DNA of 64,000 nucleotides from Tyto alba (taxonomy: Eukaryota > Chordata > Aves > Strigiformes > Tytonidae). The stretch is taken from NCBI RefSeq assembly GCF_018691265.1, contig NW_024881316.1, forward strand, positions 22,483,819-22,547,818, given 5' to 3'. Shown piece after piece: positions 13,570 to 21,130 of this stretch. Numbering within the stretch: position 1 is the first letter of the stretch; each line of letters begins with the position of its first letter. A program made the position numbers and the translations under genes. The notes beneath the pieces are model-generated. The model did no database searches. It worked only from the letters and a program-made list of their open reading frames with translations, and had not been told where the DNA came from.

Positions 13570-14084
13570 TGTCACGGACTCCGATGTTAAGATGGAAGAC
13601 CCTTTATTATTCAAAAAGCTGCTTTTTTATCCCCCTACAAAGTTGTCAATCCCCTCAACATAAGTGCTTATTGGTTAACATACATTACTCACACACCTAT
13701 TCTAACATCTGATTGGCTAGCTTAACTATGCATGTCTTTTATTTTCCCATGTCACAATAACTTTTTTGCTCCAGGAGTTCTTCCAAAGTCCTCTGTTGTT
13801 CACTGGTAACTTTCTTATTTTTCTGTTATTCCAAAACCTTATTTTTCTGTTATTCCAAAACCTTCAAGGTCTGTTGTTACCTTATTTTTCTGTTATTCAA
13901 GGTCTGTTGTTACCTTATTTTTCTGTTATTCAGAAACCTTATTTTTCTGTTATTCACAAACCTTCAAGGTCTATCGTGACCAGATTTTTCTGTTATTCAG
14001 AAGCCTTCAAGAGCGTCATGGCCTTCATTGATGTAAAATGTCTCCACAATAGACTCACAGCTTCTCAGTTTTAGTAACATCACA
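13570..14084 (-). mobile_element. Possible solo LTR of a second family, containing a minisatellite
   Basis: On the minus strand the segment would start TGTGATGTTACTAAAACTGA and end CGGAGTCCGTGACA, giving TG...CA termini. An AATAAA polyadenylation signal (plus-strand TTTATT at 13603-13608) lies about 35 bp from the 3' end. Size (about 515 bp) and layout fit a retroviral LTR. Against this, I see no target-site duplication: GATCAA lies on one side and GGAAAG on the other. No related second copy exists in the window. It abuts the 3' end of the CR1 at 14102. Confidence 0.4.
13814..14005 (+). repeat. Minisatellite with a 100-bp higher-order period
   Basis: A core close to CTTATTTTTCTGTTATTC begins at 13814, 13838, 13881, 13914, 13938 and 13981 (the last starts CAGA instead of CTTA). 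Spacings are 24, 43, 33, 24 and 43 bp. Copies 4-6 are therefore copies 1-3 shifted by exactly 100 bp, a duplicated block of about 100 bp. Inter-core spacers share CCTTCAAGGTCTGTTGTTAC. Since neither 100 nor most spacings is a multiple of three, the open frame through it (13766-14074) is not a repeat protein. Confidence 0.9.
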
Positions 14085-14245
14085 GGAAAGAAAGAAAAAT
14101 CATTGAATCACAGAATGGTTTGGGTTGGAAGGGACCTTAAAGATCATCTAGGCCCAACCATTCTGCCATGGACAGGGACACCTTCCACTACACCAGGCTG
14201 CTCAAAGCCCCGTCCAACCTGGCCTTGAACACTTCCAGGGAGGGG

Positions 14246-15239
14246 TGTCGTGGATCAGGCCCAGAGGGCAACTGAGCACCACACAGCCACTCACTCACTC
14301 CTTCCCTCATCAGGGATGGGAAGGAGAATATGACCATTTAAGGACAGGAAGGAGTAGCTCACCCATTATGGTTACAGGCAAAAGACAGACTCTTTAGGGG
14401 AAGAAAAAGAAAGCATCACTTTAATTCAAATGCTAGCAAAGACAACATTTAACAGACAAGGTGGGACAGTGAGAAGCACCACCACATCCAAAAACACCTC
14501 TCCCACCCCTCCCTGGGCTCAGCTCTGCTCCTGATCTCTCTATGTCCTCCCCAAGCAGCAGCACAGGGGGCAGGGGATGGGGGTTACAGTCAGCTCGCCA
14601 CACCTTCCTTCTCAGGAGGTCAGGTGGACACTGCACATTCCTCCCCTGATCCATGTGGCTCCCCTCTCACTGCAGACAGTTGTCTATGAACCTGCTCCAG
14701 CATAAGTCCTCCCCACGGGCCACAGCCATTCCCATGCTGCTCCAGCGTGGGTCGCCCCTGTGTGTTGCAGTCCTCCCAGTGCTGAGCTACAACGGTGGGG
14801 GACTTCTCCCCTCAGAGTCCTGGCCTACTTTAAGCGCAGATGCCTGTCCTGGAGTGACTTTCTCCTCAGGCTTCAGGTCGATTTCTACTCCACCGCAGAC
14901 TTCCATGGATGGCAGGGTAGGCGGCCATATCATTTCACCATGGGTTACAGGGGTCTCTGCTCTGATGTACCTCTGCCACATCCTTCCCTTTCCTTCCACT
15001 GACCTCAGTGTTTGTCCTTCTCACAACTCCTCCTCACAAGTCCCAACTCCCTCTCAGGTTCCCCTTCTTAAATATGTTATTGCAGAGGCAGAGCTATCAT
15101 TGCTGATTAACTTGGCCCTGTCCAGAGGCAGATCCAACTTAGAGGGGGGGAGCTTTCAAGAAGCTTCTCACAGCAGGCTACCGTTGTAGTAGCCCCCTCT
15201 CCTGCTACCAAAAAAACTGCGCCACAGAAACCCAGCACA
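14246..15239 (-). mobile_element. ERVL-like solo LTR, copy 3 (994 bp), nested in CR1
   Basis: On the plus strand it runs from TGTCGTGGATCAGGCCCAGA to GAAACCCAGCACA, so the LTR itself reads TGTGCTGGG...ACGACA on the minus strand. A perfect 5-bp target-site duplication, AGGGG (14241-14245 and 15240-15244), is made of CR1 sequence. Joining the CR1 across it restores the expected CR1 order. The TATA-like box is at 15068-15074. An ATTAAA-type polyadenylation signal (plus-strand TTTAAT, 14420-14425) lies about 180 bp from the LTR 3' end. Open frames such as 14653-15189 have no retroviral motif. No internal region is left. Confidence 0.92.
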
Positions 15240-15567
15240 AGGGGGCATCCACAGCTTCCCTGGGCAACCTGTTCCAGTGTCTCACCATCCTCACAGGAAA
15301 GAATTTCTTCCTTATAGCTAATCTAAATCTACCCTCTTTAAGCTTAAAACTCTTTCCCTTCATCCTATCACTAAGCTCGCTGATAAAGAGTCTTTCCTGT
15401 AGGTTCCCTTTAGGTACTGGAAGGCTGCTATAAAGTCTCCCCAGAGACTTCTCTTCTCCAGGCTGAACAACCCCAACTCTCTCAGACTGTTCTCATAAAG
15501 AGGGTGCTCCAGCCTCCTGATCATCTTCGTGGCCCTCCTCTAGACCTGCTTGAGCAGGTCTGTGTCC

Positions 15568-16101
15568 TTACGCTGGGGGCCCCAGACCTGAACAGAGTGC
15601 TGTAGGTGGGGACTCACAAGAGTGGAGTAGTTGGGGACAATCACCTCCCTCGACCTGCTGGCCACACATTGTTTTGATGCAGCCCAGGATGTGGTTGACT
15701 TTCTGGGCTCCAAGCCCACATTGCTGGCTCACAGTCAGATTCCCACCCACAAATACCCCTAAGTCCTTCTGTGCAGGGCTGCTCTCAAGCCACTCATTGC
15801 CCAGCCTGTATTTGTGCTTGGGATTGCCCTGACCCACGTGCAGGATCTTGCACTTGGCCTTGTTGAACTTCATGAGGTTTACATGGGCCCACCTCTCAAG
15901 CCTGTCCAGGTCCCTCTGGATGGCATCCCTTCCCTCCAGCGTGTTGATCACACCACACAGTTTGGTGTTGTCAGCAAACTTGCTGAGGGTGCACTTAATC
16001 CCTCTGTCCATGTTTCTGACAAAGATGTTAAACAGCACTAGTCTCAATATCGACCCCTGAGGAACACTGCTCATCACTGCTCTCCACTTGCACATTGAGC
16101 C
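15568..16101 (-). pseudogene. CR1 ORF2 reverse-transcriptase fragment (dead)
   Basis: About 178 codons of CR1-type reverse transcriptase remain readable on the minus strand, in the finger-palm to thumb region. Conserved blocks seen in order are SVPQGS, LFNIF, SKFAD-N, LQRDLDRLERWA (here IQRDLDRLERWA), MKFNKAKCKILH and ESSPAQKDLGV. In active CR1 elements the catalytic box is FADD; here the last residue is N. The frame lacks the N-terminal endonuclease and the C-terminal part. It is a transposon remnant, not a host gene. Confidence 0.85.
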
Positions 16102-16779
16102 TTCCAGAGACACAGACATACTAGACTTTTATTCTTTGCTGCTCATTTATTTTTAAGATTTTTTTCTGCCTTCAACTGCTGTTTTTTAATTTATTACTTT
16201 GGTTAAAATCATCCCAAATTAATGATAAAGGACATCTTTCAGTGAGGTTATACTTCCTTTCATGGCCTTTGTCCTGGGTTACCTTTTCAGTTACTCCTTC
16301 TTTACAACTTCTCAAGAATGCTAAATATGAAATAGAGCTGTAACACACAAGATTTTATTTGATGGGTTTATTGATGAACTAAGAACTTGTGGTTATCATA
16401 AACCCAGTCATAGCATAAACTAGCATTTGTTGTACACCTGGAACTCACAATGAACTCTTCTGGAGTCCTAGACTCACCAAGTATATGGAACTATTTAATG
16501 TTTTGGAAGGAAATAAGTACTGATACATTTTTTTAACTGAAGTTGATTTACATGATTCAAATAGAATAAAGACTAATCTGTATGATTTGTCCCTATTTAA
16601 GAAAATGAGTGGCTTTTTAGTTGTCTGAATAGAGAGTTCAAAACTCTACTGAAATCAGGGACTTGTTGCAGAGATCAGTCAGCTGTGGGTTGGACCATAT
16701 GGCTGGGTCTTTTGCTGCACCTGGGGTACTCTGAAGGTGATCTACAGTGACTTGTGTTCTTGCTGATGCACACTTCCCT

Positions 16780-16905
16780 CCTGGATTATGTGGCAAGGTG
16801 TCAGCAGTGCAGGGTGCTGCAGGGGTGGCCTCTATGAGGAGAGGGTACAGCCAGTTTCAGCCAAACCTACCACTGGTCAAAGCCCAATACGTCATCCCAG
16901 TGTTG
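16780..16905 (+). mobile_element. Possible diverged ERVL-related LTR remnant
   Basis: The order GTGGCAAGGT, GGTGCTGCAGGGGTGGCCTC, ATGAGGAGAGG, then ACCACTGGTCAAAGCC mirrors the 5' part of the ERVL-like LTRs (GGCTACAGAGGTGGCTCC, ATGAGAAGCT, ACCTCTGGCCAAGG). There are no ends or target-site duplication, and the identity is weak, so this is tentative. Confidence 0.3.
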
Positions 16906-18559
16906 TTACATGGAAACAAACTTTGCATTGACAGCTTTGGCTTGTTCTGGTGCCCCCTTATCACAGTGAAGCCACATGGTCCAAGGACTTGTATCCAGAG
17001 GCCAGGGTGCACAGATGAGATGGAGTCTGGATACAGACAGTATCCCAAGAAAGAATTAAATAAACTAAAGGAGGTGGGGACATTCCCTCTTTCTTGCACG
17101 TGTATTGACGCTTCTTTATTCCTTATATTGTCAATTATAATTCCATGTTAAGGGAAGGATATGGTTAACATAAATGGTAGAAGAAACTCGCTAGGTTTTA
17201 TCCTGATCTGTAGTCAGTTCAGGAACCAGATAACCCTTACCTGTAGCTAAAGCAAGTGAAACAGAAGAAATTTGAAAGCAAATGGAATTTCTGAAATTGA
17301 AAACTCTTGACAAATATGATCTTTGGTGTATGAGGTCCTAGGTCTACTCACACAGCCGTAAATAACTGTACTGATTTAAATTATTATATTGACTTTCATG
17401 TGATGTGTCAGAAGGGTAAATCATCGTCATTGTGCTCTCACTGACCACTCATTCTACTGCATATTCTCAAAAGATTTCATCATTTTTAAATAAGCATTTG
17501 GAAAGTTTGGAGATTTCCCTGCAATTGTTTGTTTCCATTGCCTTTTGACTTCAGTGCTACAGGATAATACATGTGTATTTAGTTGACACCAGCAAAAATA
17601 CATAATGATTGTTATCTGTTCTGTCTTCAAATAAGCTCTAGGTTGGTAAGCTAGGATCCACCTCAATATCAGTCTTAGTAATAAAATATAGTACAGATAA
17701 ACTTTAATTTGGCTTGACACTTCAAACTAAAAAGTTGTAAAATGTGTCTTTGGTTTTTAGTGGCTATGAAAAAAAATTGATCTCCAACTACCAATGAAGT
17801 CATGCTTGATGTCATTAGAGGTCTATATTTCCTGTCTGACAGATTTTAATGTGTTTTTTTTTAAATGAGGTATAAGTTAAAATTCAGAAAAGCATTTCAA
17901 TGGTTTTGTAGCCTAAGTATCACTGAAAGTCAATTTAACTTTATAACTTTGGAAAAAATGAACTTATGGGAAACTTGTCTCTGTCTACTTGGCTGTAAAA
18001 AGATGTGCGAGCGAACCTGCTCTCTACTCCTTCCACCAGGAAAAAAAAAAAATTATTTTAATGAATGTAGCACTTCCTACTGTTTAATAAACTTAAAGGT
18101 GTTTAAATCAAAGCTTCCTCTGGTCTAAGTATGTTAAGTACAGTTAAAGAAACTAAAGTAACACTGTTCTTCTAACACCCCAGATGGAAAGCCTCCAAAA
18201 CTAATTTTCCATATATGTGACCATATGGTGTGTTTTGCAAGCTACCAGACCAGGATGGCTTCCCAGTGACGACAGCTTAGATTTATCTTGAAGGTGTTTT
18301 AGGAGACTACACCTATCACCCGTCTTCTCACTGTTTGAACTGAGGGGCACCAGCCTGAATTATTCTGATGAACAGAGCCGCAGAAGTACGGTCTGAAGAC
18401 AAAGGTGATCTCTCAAGCAAGGCAGACCTGAGCTGTGTTGCAAACAGCATGCCATTTCTTGCTACATTGCTAACCGGGAAAGAAGAACAACTATTCATGC
18501 GGTAAATTGAATCAGGGTAAATTATTAATAAAATATCCTAGTTCTATGCTTCTCTTTGG

Positions 18560-18587
18560 TTTTTTTTTTTTTTTTTTTTTTTTTTTT
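18560..18587 (+). repeat. Oligo-T tract (28 T) with GGTTTT extension
   Basis: 28 uninterrupted T followed by a GGTTTGGTTTTG-type T/G-rich extension to about 18618. Simple sequence. Confidence 0.9.
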
Positions 18588-19113
18588 GGTTTGGTTTTGT
18601 TTCTTTTGCTTTTTTTTTAAAGGAGCACTTAAAGGACGACCCTTTATCCCCACACCCAGTGTGTAGTAAAGCTGATTGCAAATGAAATCTTTCAGTTCTG
18701 CTATCAGTCGTCTCTGCTACTTAAGTGTTTCACAAGTTTTCTAAAATCACACTGTTTTCCTGCTTCTACTCTTTCTCATCAGGGAAGTTAGTTCTCAGAT
18801 ATTTTATTCTGCCATCTGCACCTGCCTCCCTCTCCTGCCCCCCCTCCTTCCCCTGGAAATACTATAGAGTAATAGCATGTTGGCCACTGACATTCCCTAC
18901 ATATTCTTGTAGACATCTGTAACCCCTCAATTATCCGCACACTGGGTGGAAATTGCATAAATGTTGTCCGCATGTATCTCAGGACTTTGAAAACATCACA
19001 GACCAAATTTTTATGCAATGGCTGTATAATGTCTTCAAAACCTTGTGGATGGCCTTGCAGAGGTTTTGTCTTGATTTTTACCTTTCTTCATTCCTTCATC
19101 CTCTGCCCCCTCC

Positions 19114-19133
19114 AAAAAAAAAAAAAAAAAAAA
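19114..19133 (+). repeat. Oligo-A tract (20 A)
   Basis: Run of 20 A within C/A-rich sequence about 0.4 kb before the CpG island. No recognisable retrocopy precedes it. Confidence 0.85.
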
Positions 19134-19979
19134 CCAACCCACCCAAAAAAATCCCTGATCTTGAGATGAATGGTAGTAGGTGATTTACAGTGTATTATTG
19201 CAGCAACCATGTCATTAGAATAAATACTAAATTGGTAGTCATAGTCTTAGTCTAAGGAAGAATTTCACGTAGGGATTGAGCATAACAGACCATGTTGTGT
19301 ATTAGAGTGTTTGCTCTTGAGGTCCCACAAGTGAAGTTTTAACAGCTTAAGATGAGTTAAGCATCTTTTGTTTACTCTCAAAATCAAAACGCGTTACTAA
19401 ATTGTCTGTTGGGGGAACATCCTGGGTAAATATAACCTATAGTAAATGTATACTTGGAGCTAAATTCTAATTAAAATCAATTGTATTTACTCCAGCTGGA
19501 GACATTTAATTGCATTTTATTGCTTTAATTCTGCGATGCGGGGCCGTGGGAGCTGCTCCCGGGGGTTGCGGAGCGGCGTTCCACGGCAGCGATCGGCCCT
19601 TCCCGCCGGGGCCGCCGGGCACCTCCTGCGGTCCCTCCCGCTGCGCGCAGCAGCCGCGGGCAGACATTTTCGTCGCCCTGTTGGAGCCGCCGTGCCCGAT
19701 CGCTGTGGGCTCCGATTGCACCCGCAGGGGCGACGCCGTCCTCGCCGCCCAGGCGGCACCCCCTTAGCAGGGCAGCTCCCCGGCCGCCTGGGGGGGCGGT
19801 GGGGGGCGAGGGGCGCGGGGAGCGCGGCGGGGCTCGGGGAAGGCGCTCCCTGCTCCCTGCTCCGCTTCAGCACCGCGGAGAGCGCCCGGCGGGGGGCGGG
19901 GCCCGGCGGCGGCGGGGCGGGGCCAGGCGGGGCGGGGCGGTGCAGCCGGAGCGGAGGGACGGCCACGCAGGGAGGCAGA

Positions 19980-20510
19980 GACACGGCCACGGCCACGCGC
20001 ACTCGCGCCACAGCGCAGACGCAGCCACAGGGGGGAACACAGCACAGGGGGACAGAGCCACAGGCGCGTTCTCACGGGCAGACGCAACACCCCAAACTGA
20101 CACACGCCGACACGATGCGCGCGCGCGCACCCACACACCCGCCCCCGCGCTGCCGCACTCGAGCTCCCACAGACGCTCGCCGCAAACCCCCCCCCACAAA
20201 CCCAGACACACAGACACGCAGCGACACGCTGACACTGTCACGCACACACGCACACGCACTTGCCCATCCGAGGCCACAGAGGCGCCCGCGCACGCGCGCA
20301 CACCACCCGTGCTCGCGCTCCCACGGACACCAGAGAACCAGAGACACGGACACGCGTGGGGTGGGGTGGGGCGCGCGCGCACACACATCGCACACACATC
20401 GCGCACAGATACACGCGCAGATGCACGCACACGGGCGACACCCGCGCACGCAGGCGTGCGCAGACACCTCCCCCACGGACACGCACCCCCACACACCACC
20501 CTTCACGCGT
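19980..20510 (+). repeat. CA/CG-rich alternating purine-pyrimidine tract
   Basis: About 500 bp made mostly of degenerate CACA, CACG and GCGC units on the plus strand. It contains a perfect alternating TGCGCGCGCGCGCAC run at 20116-20130. At 20358-20370 three GGGG blocks are separated by single T residues, followed directly by GCGCGCGCGCACACACA (20371-20387). It lies just upstream of the CCAAT boxes. The alternation is of the kind that favours Z-DNA, which is an inference; no motif for a known element was found. Confidence 0.65.
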
Positions 20511-20538
20511 TCCCCCCGCCCCGCCCTCCTGCCGACAG

Positions 20539-20705
20539 CCAATGGCGCGGCGAGTTTCCTGTTTAGGCGACCCCCTCCGCCCCCTCCGGCCCTGGGCGGG
20601 GCGCTCTCACCAATGGGAGCGGCGGGAGGGCGTGGCCAGGCGCCCCTGGCCCCGCCCCCCTGGTTAAGGGCGCTGGTGGGAGCGGGGCCGCTCACTGGCG
20701 GGAAG
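20539..20705 (+). promoter_or_regulatory. KHDRBS2: Candidate KHDRBS2 core promoter (CCAAT, GC boxes, E2F-like)
   Basis: Two CCAAT boxes in good context (AGCCAATGG at 20539-20543 and ACCAATGGG at 20610-20614) lie 71 bp apart. GC boxes are at 20594-20601 (GGGCGGGG) and 20650-20659 (CCCCGCCCCC). TGGCGGGAAG at 20696-20705 resembles an E2F site. A weak TTAAG stretch at 20664-20668 is not a convincing TATA box. This grouping, about 340-500 bp upstream of the start codon, is typical of CpG-island promoters (NF-Y plus Sp1). The transcription start is not visible; I expect it between about 20660 and 20900. Confidence 0.6.
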
Positions 20706-21039
20706 TGGGGGGGAGGGGGGGGGGCGGGCGGACAGGCAGGGCAGCGCGAGGCGCGCGGGCATCGGCACGCGCCGACCCGCGCACGCCCCCGCCCCCGCGC
20801 GGCGCTGAGGGGAGGGCGGGAGGCGGCGCCGGGGCCGCCGAGGGCAGCGCCCCGCCGCGGGAGTGGCGGCTGAGCGCGGCGTGGAGAGGGGCTGCGCGGA
20901 GCGGAGCGGAGCGGGGAGGCGGCTGGAGCGCGGTGCACCTGCCGCGGGGGGCGGGCGACGAGGAGGTAGGCGGCCGGTAGGCGCGGAGCCAGCCGGCGCC
21001 CGCCCCGGCGTGCCCAGGCGCCGCCGCGGCCCCGAGGCG
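20706..21039 (+). other. KHDRBS2: Presumed KHDRBS2 5' UTR (GC-rich)
   Basis: Very GC-rich sequence between the promoter motifs and the start codon, with no splice acceptor recognised directly before the ATG. It includes GCGGAGCGGAGCGGAGCGG, a short GCGGA repeat near 20896-20914. The exact 5' boundary is unknown, so part of this may lie upstream of the transcription start. Confidence 0.45.
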
Positions 21040-21130
21040 ATGGAGCAGGAGAAGTACCTGCCCGAGCTGATGGCAGAGAAGGACAGCCTGGATCCCTCCT
21101 TTGTTCACGCCATGCGCCTCCTGGCCGACG
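21040..21130 (+). CDS. KHDRBS2: KHDRBS2 (SLM1) coding exon 1, N-terminal 30 codons
   Basis: KHDRBS2 is a STAR-family nuclear RNA-binding protein related to Sam68. It binds A/U-rich RNA through a KH domain, dimerises through Qua1 and regulates alternative splicing in neurons. The exon translates to MEQEKYLPELMAEKDSLDPS followed by FVHAMRLLAD, the N-terminus leading into Qua1. The paralogue KHDRBS3 starts MEEKY and has FTHALRLV, so the M-E-x-E-K start and FVHA-RLLA point to KHDRBS2. The start is in a good Kozak context (G at -3, G at +4). The exon ends GACG/GTAAGG, a strong donor in phase 1, which matches the family's next residue E. Compared with mammalian SLM1 as I remember it, Q3, M25 and D30 differ. 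The rest of the protein (about 350 residues in the family) must be encoded beyond this window. Confidence 0.93.

Larger units (their letters stand above)
14102..16101 (-). mobile_element. 5'-truncated CR1 LINE, split by an LTR insertion
   Basis: The plus strand begins with the CR1 3' terminus (GAATCACAGAATGGTTTGGG, then the GGTTGGAAGGGACCTTAAAG block). It runs through the typical 3' UTR to 14245, is interrupted by LTR copy 3, and resumes at 15245 with GGCATCCACAGCTTCCCTGG. The minus-strand frame 15568-16119 keeps the C-terminal half of the CR1 reverse transcriptase: a SVPQGS block, the region around the catalytic FADD box, then YRLGNEWLESSPAQKDLGV. The second catalytic aspartate codon is AAC (15967-15969), giving FADN. 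The frame breaks after GLGPPA. This is an inactive relic without endonuclease or 5' end. Confidence 0.9.
16102..19534. other. Intergenic DNA upstream of the CpG island
   Basis: AT-rich flank between the nested CR1/LTR and the CpG island. It contains a weak LTR-like remnant (about 16780-16905) and two homopolymer tracts (18560-18587 and 19114-19133). The frame 16747-17151 (+, 134 codons) runs over the LTR-like part and has no domain I know. No exon or RNA gene was recognised. Confidence 0.5.

Noticed and set aside
13766..14074. 102-codon frame reading through the minisatellite as a repeat protein
   Set aside because: Repeat spacings (24, 43, 33, 100 bp) do not preserve a reading frame, so the periodicity is at DNA level only.
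14653..15189. 178-codon plus-strand frame across LTR copy 3
   Set aside because: It runs antisense to the LTR, shows no retroviral domain and is broken in copy 4.
16747..17151. 134-codon plus-strand frame
   Set aside because: It partly overlaps a weak LTR-like remnant, has no domain and no promoter or exon signals.
18560..19133. Homopolymer tracts as poly(A) tails of processed pseudogenes
   Set aside because: No coding-like sequence or target-site duplication is visible next to either tract.
19536..20873. 445-codon plus-strand open frame in the CpG island
   Set aside because: A 503-codon frame overlaps on the other strand. Both are composed of R/P/A/G/H/T from CA/CG-rich DNA, cross the promoter and have no domain. 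GC-rich DNA lacking stop codons explains them.
21040..21130. Assignment of exon 1 to KHDRBS3 instead of KHDRBS2
   Set aside because: KHDRBS3 has MEEKY and FTHALRLV; the M-E-x-E-K start and FVHA-RLLA fit KHDRBS2.
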